NCBI RefSeq assembly: GCF_018200035.1
Contig: NZ_CP073582.1
Location: forward strand, 1-64,000
DNA length: 64,000 nt
DNA from: Sulfitobacter albidus
Lineage (GTDB): Bacteria; Pseudomonadota; Alphaproteobacteria; Rhodobacterales; Rhodobacteraceae
Direction: 5' to 3'
This document shows positions 1 through 8,489 of this stretch, one piece after another. The first letter of the stretch is position 1; the number at the start of each line of letters is the position of its first letter. Under the pieces are notes generated by a model. That model was given only the letters and a program-made list of their open reading frames with translations, was not told the DNA's origin and ran no database searches. The translations under genes and the position numbers were made by a program.

Positions 1-823
1 CGCTTGAGGCCGGCGCCGACCTTGCCCTGATCGCCGCGGTGCCTGCCGAGCGCGCGGCCCTTGCCGTTCGTGCCATGCAAGGCGGACTGGATGTGATGTG
101 CGACAAGCCTGGCTGCACCACGCTCGCCCAGCTTGAGAGCTTGCGCAGTACTGTGGCGCAGACCGGGCGCATCTGGTCGGTAAATTTTTCCGAACGTTTT
201 GAGACGCCCGTCAGCACGCTCGCCTCAGAGTTGGTCGCGGCCGGCGAGATCGGTCGCGTGGTCCAGACCGTTGGCCTGGGACCGCACAGGCTCAACCGGG
301 CGACGCGGCCCGACTGGTTTTTTCAGCGCGACCGTTACGGCGGCATCCTGACCGATATCGCGTCGCACCAAATTGACCAGTTTTTGCACTATACAGGCTC
401 TGACGCGGCGGAAATCACACTTGCCCATGCGACCAATCACGCGAACCCAGGCGATCCGGGCCTGCAGGACTTTGGCGAAATCGGGCTGCGCAGTGCGAAG
501 GCCAGCGGCTATATCCGGGTTGATTGGTACACGCCCGACGCCTTGCCCACATGGGGGACGGCCGTCTGACGATCCTCGGCACCGAGGGTACGATCGAGCT
601 GCGCAAATACGTCGATGTCGGCGGTGCCGCGGGAACCGATCATCTGTTCCTTACGAATGAAACCCGGTGCGAGCGCTTGGATGGCTCCGGCGCCGGATTG
701 CCCTATTTCGACCGTCTCGCCGCTGACATCGTCAACCGGTCGGAGACCGCGATGACGCAGGCCCATTGCTTTACGGTGATGGAGCTGGCGTTGCGCGCCC
801 AAGTCATGGCCGAGGCCACATGA
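1..823 (+). CDS. Gfo/Idh/MocA oxidoreductase, 5'-truncated and frameshifted
   Basis: C-terminal part of an NAD(P)-dependent sugar or inositol-type oxidoreductase; its start lies before the window. The frame beginning at base 3 shows the end of the Rossmann half with a CDKP motif (the family's EKP position), then the alpha/beta substrate domain. The frame breaks in the G run 553-557: the reading TWG continues as DGRLTILGTEGTIEL only after one base is added. Its stop (821-823) overlaps the next start by ATGA, so it is the first visible gene of an operon with a second family member and uxuA. That context suggests oxidation or reduction of a uronate-type sugar. The exact substrate cannot be read. 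The frameshift is probably a sequencing artefact. Confidence 0.8.
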
Positions 824-1872
824 TCGGCGTCGCCATCCTGGGCGCCGGCATCGGCGCGGAGCATCTTGCGGCTCTGCGCACTCTGCCCGACTGTTTCGAC
901 GTACGCCGCATTATTGATCGCGACCTTCTCCGTGCCCGATCCCTGTGCGCAGGTCCTGCCTGTACGGTAAGCGCGGACATAGCGGATGCGCTGACCGATC
1001 CGTCAATCGACCTTATCGACATTTGCCTGCCCCCGCATCTGCACGTCGCGGTGACCCTTCAGGCGCTCGCGGCGGGCAAGCATGTGGTCTGTGAAAAACC
1101 CATTGCCACATCGCTTGAGGATGTTGCCCGCATTGAAGATGCCGCACGGGCAGCAGCGCGCCGGGTTTTCCCGGTTTTTCAATATCGCTGGGGTCCTTCC
1201 CTTTCAAAACTACGGGCGCTAATGGCCTCGGGCCTGACCGGTGCCCTACATTCAGCCGCGTTAGAGACGCATTGGAACCGGGGCACCGATTACTATGCCG
1301 CCCCCTGGCGCGGAACCTGGGAGGGGGAGCGCGGTGGAGCTGTCCTCGGACACGCGATTCACAATCACGACCTGCTGTGCCATATTGGCGGCGATGTCGC
1401 GTCCGTTATGGCGATGACCACGACCCGTATCAACGACATCGAGACGGAAGATTGCGCCGCCATTTCACTGGAGATGGCATCGGGCGCGCTGTGCACCAGC
1501 AGCATCACTTTGGGTGCGGCCACCAATGAGACCCGTCTGCGCCTTGTCTTCGAGCGCCTCACGGCCACTTCGGGCACGGCGCCCTACGATCCCGGCTCCG
1601 TGCCTTGGCGCTTTGTTGCGCGCGATCTGTGCGATCAGGCCGCGATCGATAGCGTCACGACCAAAGTTCATGCGGAACGAACGGGGTTTGCCGGCTTTTT
1701 TGAACAGGTCGCCCACGCGCTGGCCGGGCAACAAAATACCGCCGTGACACTTGATGCGGGGGCGCAGTCCATCGCGCTGGTGACCGCGATCTACCACGCG
1801 GCGCGGACCGGTGAGCGGGTCACGCTCCCCCTGCCCGCCGATCACCCCCTTAGCAAAGGATGGCTTCCATGA
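820..1872 (+). CDS. Gfo/Idh/MocA-family oxidoreductase
   Basis: A complete 350-residue NAD(P)-dependent oxidoreductase. The N-terminus has the dinucleotide motif GAGIGAEHLAAL, followed by the CEKPIATS motif around residue 90 that contains the family's EKP lysine; the C-terminal half is the usual alpha/beta sheet domain. I chose ATG 820 because it overlaps the upstream stop as ATGA and puts the Rossmann motif at the very N-terminus; an open frame back to 766 would add 18 unrelated residues. It ends with another ATGA overlap into uxuA. Two paralogues in tandem before mannonate dehydratase suggest sequential redox steps on a hexose or hexuronate, but this is inference. Confidence 0.85.
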   Translation: MIGVAILGAGIGAEHLAALRTLPDCFDVRRIIDRDLLRARSLCAGPACTVSADIADALTDPSIDLIDICLPPHLHVAVTLQALAAGKHVVCEKPIATSLEDVARIEDAARAAARRVFPVFQYRWGPSLSKLRALMASGLTGALHSAALETHWNRGTDYYAAPWRGTWEGERGGAVLGHAIHNHDLLCHIGGDVASVMAMTTTRINDIETEDCAAISLEMASGALCTSSITLGAATNETRLRLVFERLTATSGTAPYDPGSVPWRFVARDLCDQAAIDSVTTKVHAERTGFAGFFEQVAHALAGQQNTAVTLDAGAQSIALVTAIYHAARTGERVTLPLPADHPLSKGWLP

Positions 1873-3050
1873 AACAGTGTTGGCGCTGGTTTGGACCGGA
1901 CGACCCGATCGCCCTGCGCGATCTTCATCAGGTTGGCGTTGAGGGAATTGTCACAGCGCTCCACCAGTTTCCACCGGGCGTACTATGGTCCGGCGCGGCA
2001 ATCGATGAACGTCAACAGGAGCTAAAGGCCGCCGGTTTTCGCTGGGATGTGGTCGAAAGCCTGCCCGTCTCGGAAGCGATCAAGACGCAGGGGCCCGACA
2101 TGGCCCCGCATGTGGATGCCTATTGTGAGAGCCTGCACGCCCTCGCGGCGCGCGATATCACGACCGTTTGCTACAACTTCATGCCGATCCTGGACTGGAC
2201 ACGCACCGATCTGCGCGCGCCGCAGCCGCACGGTGGTACCGCGATGGCCTTTGACCTCGTGGATTTTGCGGTTTTCGATATCCATATTCTTGAACGCGCC
2301 GGTGCTGCCGAAAGCTATCCAGAGGCGTTGTTAGAGACTGTTTCTGAACGCAATGCGACGCTTACGGATGCGGAGAAGCTCCGCTTGTGCAACAATATCA
2401 CCGCAGGTCTGCCGGGCGCCAACGACACCTGGAGCTTGGAAGATGTGCGCGCCCTTCTCGCCACATATCAAGGGATTACGGCGGAGCGTTTGCGCGCCAA
2501 TCTCATCGACTTTCTGTCGGAGGTAACGCCTACGGCCCAAGCGCTTGGAATGCGACTGTGCTGCCATCCGGATGATCCGCCGTTCTCGCTGCTGGGGCTG
2601 CCACGGGTCATGTCGGACTCTGACGACTATGCGGCGGTGCTTGAGGCGGTTGATCTGCCCGCAAACGGCGCAACGTTGTGCACGGGGTCCCTCGGCGTAG
2701 CCCGCGATTTTGATGGGGCGGCCTTTGTCAGGCGCCACGGCTCGCGGATTCATTTCGCCCATCTGCGCAACACCCGTCGGATTACCGGCTCGGATACCGA
2801 CACGCCGGATTTCTTCGAAGCTCCGCATCTAGAGGGAGACACCGATATGGTGGCAACAGTTGCCGCTCTGATGGCAGAACAGCACAGACGGCGCGACGCT
2901 GGCCGTCGTGATTGGCAGATCCCTATGCGCCCCGATCATGGTCAGGAACTCTTGGGCGATCTGGGGGGACACAGCACCCCGGGCTATCCATTGATCGGGC
3001 GAATGCGCGGGCTGGCCGAATTGCGCGGGATCATGGCAGCCTGCGCTTAG
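1869..3050 (+). CDS. uxuA: D-mannonate dehydratase
   Basis: A 393-residue UxuA-family enzyme that dehydrates D-mannonate to 2-keto-3-deoxygluconate in glucuronate breakdown. The start MKQCWRWFGPDDP is typical of UxuA; ATG 1869 is preferred over ATG 1860 because it overlaps the upstream stop. Recognisable conserved parts are TVCYNFMPILDWTRTDL, the LCCHPDDPP metal/substrate segment, the LCTGSLG loop and a C-terminal MRPDHGQELLGD. Length matches the family. The stop TAG (3048-3050) overlaps the stop of the convergent replication gene, so the catabolic operon runs directly into the replication module with no spacer. Confidence 0.95.
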   Translation: MKQCWRWFGPDDPIALRDLHQVGVEGIVTALHQFPPGVLWSGAAIDERQQELKAAGFRWDVVESLPVSEAIKTQGPDMAPHVDAYCESLHALAARDITTVCYNFMPILDWTRTDLRAPQPHGGTAMAFDLVDFAVFDIHILERAGAAESYPEALLETVSERNATLTDAEKLRLCNNITAGLPGANDTWSLEDVRALLATYQGITAERLRANLIDFLSEVTPTAQALGMRLCCHPDDPPFSLLGLPRVMSDSDDYAAVLEAVDLPANGATLCTGSLGVARDFDGAAFVRRHGSRIHFAHLRNTRRITGSDTDTPDFFEAPHLEGDTDMVATVAALMAEQHRRRDAGRRDWQIPMRPDHGQELLGDLGGHSTPGYPLIGRMRGLAELRGIMAACA

Positions 3051-3739
3051 CACACCAGTTTGATGGGGCGCGCGCGTCCATCCGCTGTCGGCATCTCGGC
3101 AGTTACGGCGGCGCTGAGCAGAGCGGAAAAATGTGTCTCTATATAACGACAAACAAAACTGTTTGGCGCTCTGAGCACGAGTGTGTCCCCTTGAAGGGGA
3201 TCTTGCACCAACTTGGCAAACCAGCTGTCAAATATGCCGCCATGTTCTGCCTGCAGCCGCCGTCGAACGGCGCCCCATGTGCCTCCGGGATCCATTGGTT
3301 TTGGGTCCGGCGCCGGGCTAAAATCAACGCGGACCACCGTGCGTTCCCCTGCCAGCGATGACATGCGGTCTTCGAAATCAGCGCCGATGGCTTGCCAGCA
3401 GGGGCGCGTGAATTCAGCGATCCGCGCGTGGTTCAGGCGGTACGCCCCTACCCTGCCCCGGACCCCGGCCCGGATACAGACAAGTATCCCCATATCCTGC
3501 AGCCGGCGCATTTCACGCTTAACGGTTCGTGGGTTCACGGCCCAAAGTTGCGCGAGTTCCGTATGTCCGATGGACAGTTCTTCGATCCGCCAGTTATACC
3601 GGGCAGTGATAGCACTGCAAAGCCGCATCAAACTTGTCTGTTCCGTCGGTGTGCCGTGCAAGCCCCGGACGGTAAGTGCGGTCAGTACATCATACTTCAG
3701 TGCGCCCGCATTGCGGCCGACATGTTTTCGGTGTTCCAA
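3047..3739 (-). CDS. DnaA-like plasmid replication initiator
   Basis: A 230-residue protein with a winged-helix-like region at about residues 38-105 (TVKREMRRLQDMGIL resembles a recognition helix) and, at about residues 153-213, a segment resembling DnaA domain I (TWGAVRRRLQ, FDSWFAKL, LRAPNSFVCRYIETHF). It lacks the AAA+ ATPase of chromosomal DnaA. This matches the DnaA-like replicases known from Rhodobacterales plasmids, which sit next to parAB. The only start compatible with full length is TTG 3739, with GGCGAG as a possible ribosome site six bases upstream; an in-frame stop lies further upstream. It is divergent from parA across a repeat-rich region and probably acts there. Assignment is from family resemblance only. 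Confidence 0.82.
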   Translation of the reverse strand: MEHRKHVGRNAGALKYDVLTALTVRGLHGTPTEQTSLMRLCSAITARYNWRIEELSIGHTELAQLWAVNPRTVKREMRRLQDMGILVCIRAGVRGRVGAYRLNHARIAEFTRPCWQAIGADFEDRMSSLAGERTVVRVDFSPAPDPKPMDPGGTWGAVRRRLQAEHGGIFDSWFAKLVQDPLQGDTLVLRAPNSFVCRYIETHFSALLSAAVTAEMPTADGRARPIKLVC

Positions 3740-3919
3740 AGTACACTCGCCTGTTTTAGCTGTCGTTACAGCTGAGCCTCATCGATCATCCCTTCATTGG
3801 AGACGATTCCGTGATTGTCATATCTGAGGCGACTTCCCGTTCTTTGTCAACAGGCGAGCAAAAGCACGATTTTGGCGGTACTCAAAAAAAGATCGTAAAT
3901 CTTAAGGTTTCTGGTGAAG

Positions 3920-3940
3920 GGGGACATCCTGCGTGTCCCC
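3920..3940. repeat. perfect 7-bp-stem hairpin in the control region
   Basis: GGGGACA (3920-3926) pairs with TGTCCCC (3934-3940) across the loop TCCTGCG. There is no T run, so it may be an attenuator, a small antisense RNA element or a binding site rather than a terminator. Confidence 0.55.
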
Positions 3941-4053
3941 TCAAATACCTTTTGGTGTCACCTTAATCGAGACGCGTTAGTGTCTGTGCAGTGCATTTTT
4001 ATCCCACAAAACGCCCTCGACAGTCTTCTTTCTTCGAATCGCGCTAGAAACGG

Positions 4054-4068
4054 GATCTTGTAAAGATC
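4054..4068. repeat. inverted repeat upstream of parA
   Basis: GATCTT and AAGATC arms flank GTA, 65-79 bases before the chosen parA ATG. A related AAGAT-N5-ATCTT repeat lies at 3889-3903. The position suits an autoregulatory site for ParA or ParB; this is inferred from position only. Confidence 0.45.
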
Positions 4069-4132
4069 GGATTTGCGAAAAATTCCAAGTCCCGTTATTC
4101 AAGGAAATATCGCAAATAACAAGAGCAGTGTA

Positions 4133-5440
4133 ATGAGAGACCATTCCGACCTACAGGCGATGAACGAACGTTCCCTGACGCAGCAGGCTGCAGTGCGCCG
4201 CGCGACATTTTCCCCCGGTGAGGTGAAGGCATTGCGTCCTTTCTCCATTTGGGAGATCAGCCAGTTCATGTTTGACGTTCCCGCCGATACTTTGCGGCGC
4301 AAGCTTGCGGACGATCCTTCCCTGCCCCAGGGCGAAACCGAGGAGGATGGCCGCCAGCGGTGGTTTTCACTGGCGGAGATCAACGAGCTGCGGCGCCGGA
4401 TCAAGCTGCGCGGCAAGCGCCTTTTGCCCGAGCGGCCCAAAGGTCGGGCGATGCGCGTGGCAGTGAGCAACTTCAAGGGCGGCGTGGGCAAGACGGTTGT
4501 CGCCCAGCACCTCGCAAATGCTGCCGCCCTCGACGGCTACAGGGTGCTTTGCGTGGATTTTGACCCGCAGGCAACACTGACCCACGCGATGGGCCTCAAC
4601 GAGGTGAAGGAGTGGAATACGGTCTGGGGCATCATGTGTCGGGATCTGTGCCGGGAGGCCGATCGGATCATGGCGAGCTATGACGATCCCGATGATTGCC
4701 CCTACCCCGCAGCGGATGAACTGCCCGATGACGTGCAGAGTATCGGCGCGCAGCGCGTGCAAGATTTCATCCAAACAACCTGCTGGCCGACAATCGACAT
4801 CATTCCGAGCTGCGCGAACGCGGCCTTTGTTGAATTTGCCTCGGCGCAATACCGGGGTTTGCACAAGGCGTGGACATTCTTTGCCTGCGTGGCGCGCTAT
4901 CTCGACGAGCTTCCGGATGATCAATACGATCTGATCGTTTTCGACTGCCCTCCAGCGATTGGTTACCAGTCTCTGAATGCGGCATTTGCGGCTGATATTC
5001 TCTACGTTCCTTCGGGCCCTGGCTACTGGGAATACGACAGCACGACCTCCTATTTGGGTCAGCTTGGGGACGCGATGGAGGATATCTCGGACGGGTTCGC
5101 GGCCCTTGCCGAGGATGCGGCAATCACTCTGCCCAAGCGATTCAGCGATGTGCGGCTCCTGATGACGCGGTTCGAGACGACCAACCCGTTGCACAGTGCG
5201 ATGATGGATGCTTTTCGTAACGTTTTTGGGGCAGATGTCTGCGCCCACCCGATCGAGATGACCCGGGCGGTCGAGCAATCGGGGCGGTTCCAGATGAGCG
5301 TGTACGAGCAGGACTATCGGCAGATGACCCGTGAGACATGGAAGCGTGCACGCCAGAGCTTTGACCGCGCCTATGATGAATTCAAACAGACACTTTTAAC
5401 GTCCTGGCGGTCCCACGCCGACGGCGGAAAGGATCATTGA
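4133..5440 (+). CDS. parA: ParA-type partition ATPase
   Basis: A 435-residue plasmid partition ATPase of the long ParA/RepA type. Residues about 1-105 form an N-terminal DNA-binding region (PFSIWEISQFMFDVPADTLRRKL followed by a MerR-like FSLAEINELRRRI). The deviant Walker A motif KGGVGKT is at 115-121, VLCVDFDPQA follows as the A' region, and DLIVFDCPPAIGYQ is the Walker B stretch. ATG 4133 is chosen; TTG 4073 would add 20 residues and ATG 4157 would remove 8. The gene is separated from parB by one base. It segregates the replicon with ParB and, by analogy with the long ParA class, probably represses its own operon. Confidence 0.93.
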   Translation: MRDHSDLQAMNERSLTQQAAVRRATFSPGEVKALRPFSIWEISQFMFDVPADTLRRKLADDPSLPQGETEEDGRQRWFSLAEINELRRRIKLRGKRLLPERPKGRAMRVAVSNFKGGVGKTVVAQHLANAAALDGYRVLCVDFDPQATLTHAMGLNEVKEWNTVWGIMCRDLCREADRIMASYDDPDDCPYPAADELPDDVQSIGAQRVQDFIQTTCWPTIDIIPSCANAAFVEFASAQYRGLHKAWTFFACVARYLDELPDDQYDLIVFDCPPAIGYQSLNAAFAADILYVPSGPGYWEYDSTTSYLGQLGDAMEDISDGFAALAEDAAITLPKRFSDVRLLMTRFETTNPLHSAMMDAFRNVFGADVCAHPIEMTRAVEQSGRFQMSVYEQDYRQMTRETWKRARQSFDRAYDEFKQTLLTSWRSHADGGKDH

Positions 5441-5441
5441 G

Positions 5442-6506
5442 ATGAGCAAGAAGAATAAATTCGGCTTCGCCCCGGTGGAGGCCGAGGCCCCCGCTCCGCG
5501 CAATCGTGCCGTTGGCCCCATGGGGGCTGCGATCCGTGATACGGCCGAAAGCCTGAGCCAAAGCACCGAGGCAAAGGTAGAGCAGCGCCGTCAGAACGCT
5601 GAGGATGCCAAGGCGTTTCGCAGCGCACAGGATGCGGGTCTGATGTTACAGCGGGTTCCGCTGGACGAGGTTCACAGCGATGATCTTCCGCGCGACCGGT
5701 TGGATCTTGAGGCTGTCGCGGTTGCCGACGAGATGGAAGAACTCAAGGCGTCGATCCGTGCGCGGGGGCAGAAAGAGCCAGTCGAGCTCTATCGGGGCGG
5801 CGACGGGCGGCTGCAGATCAAGAAAGGGTGGCGCCGTTATACAGCGCTCAGCCAGCTTTTTGCCGAGACGCGGGACGAGGCGTTTTCGACAGTGTTGGCG
5901 CGTGTCGCTGACGGTGAGGATCGCATGGCGGGCTATATCGACATGGTCGAAGAAAACGTCGTGCGCGAGGATCTTACTTTTGCGGAGATGGCGCAGGTTG
6001 CGATCACTGCCGCGCAGGATCCTGGTGTTGACGGTGCTGACCCGCTGGCGATGGTCGGCACACTTTATGCGTCGCTGCACAAGATGAAAAAGTCCTACAT
6101 CCGCGGGTTTGTCACGTTGCTGGCAGCCGTCGGCGATGACTTGCGCTGGCCAAAATCCGTGCCGCGCAATGCAGGCATTGAGGCTGCGCGGGCCTTGAAG
6201 GCGGGCGGCGACGCGGGCGATCTGCGTATGCGTTTGAGGGCGGCGGCAACCGCGGATGCTCAGAATGCCGTGCTGGTGTCCTTTGCGCAGGGGCAGGGAG
6301 GTGTCGCGGCAAAACCCGCAAAGGCGCCGCGGCAGAAATTCGAATTCCACGTGGGGCGTTCGAAAGTCACGGCGCGTCAGGGGGAGTGCCGGATCCTTTC
6401 GGATCTGGATTTCGCTGCCGTTCCTCGCCCGCAGCTGGAGCGTGCCATCCGGGCTTTTGAGGCGGCGCTTGAGGAGGGGGGTAACCCGCGGGTTACCCCG
6501 CTGTAA
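5442..6506 (+). CDS. parB: ParB-type partition protein
   Basis: A 354-residue centromere-binding protein. Residues about 70-165 carry the ParB/sulfiredoxin N-terminal domain (VPLDEVHSDDLPRDR, LKASIRARGQKEPVELY, KKGWRRYTALSQLF), followed by a helix-rich DNA-binding region (DMVEENVVREDLTFAEMAQVA) and a short basic C-terminal part. It starts one base after parA ends. Unusually, the last codons (GNPRVTPL) are written within a perfect palindrome at 6478-6499 that I propose as a parS site, with a second copy just after the stop. Confidence 0.93.
   Translation: MSKKNKFGFAPVEAEAPAPRNRAVGPMGAAIRDTAESLSQSTEAKVEQRRQNAEDAKAFRSAQDAGLMLQRVPLDEVHSDDLPRDRLDLEAVAVADEMEELKASIRARGQKEPVELYRGGDGRLQIKKGWRRYTALSQLFAETRDEAFSTVLARVADGEDRMAGYIDMVEENVVREDLTFAEMAQVAITAAQDPGVDGADPLAMVGTLYASLHKMKKSYIRGFVTLLAAVGDDLRWPKSVPRNAGIEAARALKAGGDAGDLRMRLRAAATADAQNAVLVSFAQGQGGVAAKPAKAPRQKFEFHVGRSKVTARQGECRILSDLDFAAVPRPQLERAIRAFEAALEEGGNPRVTPL
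6478..6499. promoter_or_regulatory. candidate parS palindrome 1 (inside parB 3' end)
   Basis: A perfect 22-bp palindrome. Its core is GTAACCC (6481-6487), GC, GGGTTAC (6490-6496), extended by GGG and CCC on the outside. It overlaps the final parB codons. A second copy of the core lies 36 bp further on, centre to centre. ParB proteins bind palindromes of about this size near their own genes. Confidence 0.62.
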
Positions 6507-6516
6507 GGCAGGTGCG

Positions 6517-6532
6517 GTAACCCACGGGTTAC
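6517..6532. promoter_or_regulatory. candidate parS palindrome 2
   Basis: GTAACCC (6517-6523) and GGGTTAC (6526-6532) around AC. The arms are identical to those of the copy at 6481-6496; only the central dinucleotide differs. It lies between the parB stop and the end of the convergent GntR gene. Confidence 0.62.
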
Positions 6533-7238
6533 GCAGGGGGGTCGGAAAAGGTCATTCTGACCTGCGCCCAGGCGCGATCAAGGTGCTGGCGCATTGCGAC
6601 CTCTGTCGCATCGGGATCGCGCATCATGACGCCATCGAGGATCGCACGGTGGTCTGCATGATTGGCGGCGTTGCGGTCGGGCAGGCGAGGCATTTTCCGC
6701 CAGTGCGGGGCGAGCCACGCGGTATACGCATCCTGGACTGCGGGGAGGATTGCGTTGCCCGCCGCCTGAAACAAGGCGCGATGAAACGCGACATCGGTTT
6801 CGTAGAATAATTCCGAGTTGGAGGTTGCGGCGCCATTTGCGTCGAGCGCGTCGTGCAGGAGGGCGAGGTCTGCTTTTTCCGCGCGCACCGCCGCTTCTCG
6901 TGCGGCAATGACCTCGACCAATATCCGCCCTTCGAAAAGTTCACGCATACCGTCGGGGCGGGCCATAAGGTGCCCGACAACACCTTCGAGTGCGGCCATC
7001 GCAGTGCCGTAGCCGGGCGTGCGCACCCGGGGCCGGTGGCGCGGCGCGTGTTCGATGTAGCCCCGTGTGGTCAGTACGCGCAGTGCTTCGCGCACGACCG
7101 TGCGGCTGACGCCGAATTCCTCCATCAGCGCACGTTCGGGGGGAGGGGGGCGCCATTGGGGATATTTCCACCAAGGATACGGTCCTGAAGTGCTGCGACC
7201 AGCGGATCGGCGGCGCGGAGAGAGGGTTCTTTCGCCAT
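6529..7238 (-). CDS. FadR-type GntR transcriptional regulator (frameshifted)
   Basis: Reads as a 236-residue regulator once one base is restored in the G-rich tract 7138-7150 (plus strand). The ATG at 7238 opens [19 protein letters not shown], the frame then runs out at LPPNVR, while the +1 repair gives [20 protein letters not shown], the classic GntR winged helix. The C-terminal part is the all-helical FCD ligand domain with metal-type histidines ([15 protein letters not shown]). It is divergent from the enolase-dehydrogenase-SDR genes and two palindromes lie between, so it probably represses them until a sugar-acid intermediate accumulates. Confidence 0.85.
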
Positions 7239-7282
7239 GACCGTGCTCTAACAGATGAAGTCCTCCGTGGGAACAGTTTGGT

Positions 7283-7300
7283 ATGCCGAGACATCGGCAT
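7283..7300. promoter_or_regulatory. palindrome in the GntR-enolase intergenic region
   Basis: ATGCCGA (7283-7289) and TCGGCAT (7294-7300) are perfect arms around GACA. It lies between the regulator start (7238) and the enolase start (7371), a likely operator position. Confidence 0.45.
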
Positions 7301-7328
7301 CGAAATGTTTTTCTTGCTATTGTGTCAG

Positions 7329-7343
7329 TTTGGTCCTACCAAA
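7329..7343. promoter_or_regulatory. FadR-family-like operator
   Basis: TTTGGT and ACCAAA flank CCT, giving TGGT-N3-ACCA, which fits the short GT-N3-AC core of FadR-type GntR operators. It sits 28 bases before the enolase start codon, well placed to block transcription or initiation. Confidence 0.55.
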
Positions 7344-7370
7344 AAGCGGAATGTCTTGTTGAGAGCCCCC

Positions 7371-8480
7371 ATGAGTGTCGAAACCAACATTGTCACGCTG
7401 ACCGTTCAGTTGTTTGACGTGCCTTTGGCCGAGGTGTTGAGCGATGCCAAGCACGGGGATCATACCCATTTTGAACTGATCACGGTTACCGTTCGGCTTG
7501 CCGACGGGTCGGAGGGGACAGGCTATAGCTACACCGGTGGCAAGGGCGCGCGCGCGATTGTCGCGATGATCGAGCATGACCTTGCCCCCTTTCTCCTTGG
7601 AAAGAATGGCGCAGAAATCGGCGCGCTTTATGAGGCGATGCAGTGGCACGTGCATTACGTGGCGCGGGGCGGTATCGCTTCGTTCGCCATCTCGGCCATC
7701 GATATCGCGCTGTGGGATCTGCGCGGCAAACGCACGGGCCAGCCGTTGTGGCAAATGGCCGGCGGGGCAGGGCGTTCCTGCGGGGCGTATTGCGGCGGAA
7801 TCGATCTGAATTTCCCGCTGCCCAAACTGGTCAAGCAGACCGAAGGCTACCTTTCCCGCGGCTTTGACGGGGTGAAAATCAAGGTAGGCCAACCGAAGCT
7901 GGCCGATGACGTCGCACGGATTGCGGCAATTCGTGATGTAATCGGTCCCGATCGGGCGTTGATGGTGGACGCGAATTATTCGATGAGCGTTGAGCAGGCC
8001 ATCGAGGCCGCGCGCGCCTTCGCTCCCTATGATCTGTTGTGGTTCGAGGAGCCGACGATTCCCGATAACTACAAGGGCTACGCCGAGATTGCGCGGACCA
8101 CGGGCATGCCCTTGGCGATGGGGGAAAACCTGCATACGATCCATGAATTCGAATTCGCCTGCGCGGATGCCTCCCTGTCCTATCTTCAGCCCGACGCGTC
8201 CAATTGCGGCGGGATTACCGGCTGGCTAGAGGTTGCCGCCCTGAGCCGGAAGCATGATCTGCCGATCTGTAGCCATGGCATGCAGGAGCTGCACGTGAGC
8301 CTCGTAGCTGCCCAGAGCAATGCGGGCTTGATCGAGGTGCATTCCTTCCCGATAGATGAATACACGACACGGCCTTTGGTGGTGGAGAACGCCCGCGCCA
8401 TCGCCCCCGATACGCCCGGCACAGGCGTGACATTCGATTGGGAGAAGCTGCGCGCGGCGCACGCCTCCCTGCATAACTGA
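7371..8480 (+). CDS. mandelate racemase/enolase-superfamily acid-sugar dehydratase
   Basis: A 369-residue enolase-superfamily enzyme of the mandelate-racemase subgroup. The capping domain is followed by a TIM barrel bearing KIKVGQ (KxK base pair), VDAN, FEEP and MGEN metal-ligand positions, and a SHGMQ histidine near the end. Such enzymes dehydrate or racemise aldonic or aldaric acids. ATG 7371 is chosen because it begins the family-like N-terminus; an open frame back to 7278 lacks similarity. It is followed within 10 bases by a Zn alcohol dehydrogenase and then a KduD-like SDR, so the likely job is the dehydration step of a hexonate or hexarate route. The substrate is not decidable by eye. 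Confidence 0.85.
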   Translation: MSVETNIVTLTVQLFDVPLAEVLSDAKHGDHTHFELITVTVRLADGSEGTGYSYTGGKGARAIVAMIEHDLAPFLLGKNGAEIGALYEAMQWHVHYVARGGIASFAISAIDIALWDLRGKRTGQPLWQMAGGAGRSCGAYCGGIDLNFPLPKLVKQTEGYLSRGFDGVKIKVGQPKLADDVARIAAIRDVIGPDRALMVDANYSMSVEQAIEAARAFAPYDLLWFEEPTIPDNYKGYAEIARTTGMPLAMGENLHTIHEFEFACADASLSYLQPDASNCGGITGWLEVAALSRKHDLPICSHGMQELHVSLVAAQSNAGLIEVHSFPIDEYTTRPLVVENARAIAPDTPGTGVTFDWEKLRAAHASLHN

Positions 8481-8489
8481 GGAAACCCG

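Larger units (their letters stand above)
3740..4132. other. replication control region / candidate origin
   Basis: A 393-bp gene-free stretch between the divergent initiator and parA, noticeably more AT-rich than its surroundings. It holds a perfect 10-bp inverted repeat CTCGCCTGTT (3746-3755) and AACAGGCGAG (3849-3858), a 6-bp-arm hairpin AGCTGT/ACAGCT (3758-3773), AAGAT/ATCTT (3889-3903), a G/C hairpin (3920-3940) and GATCTT/AAGATC (4054-4068). No exact DnaA box was found; the nearest, TTATCCCACA near 4000, has one base too many. An initiator and parA facing away from repeats is the expected setting for an origin or copy-control locus. Which repeats bind what is unknown. Confidence 0.55.

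Noticed and set aside
3996..4010. DnaA box near 4000
   Set aside because: The sequence TTATCCCACA has an extra base compared with TTATNCACA. A homopolymer error cannot be excluded, but I do not call it.
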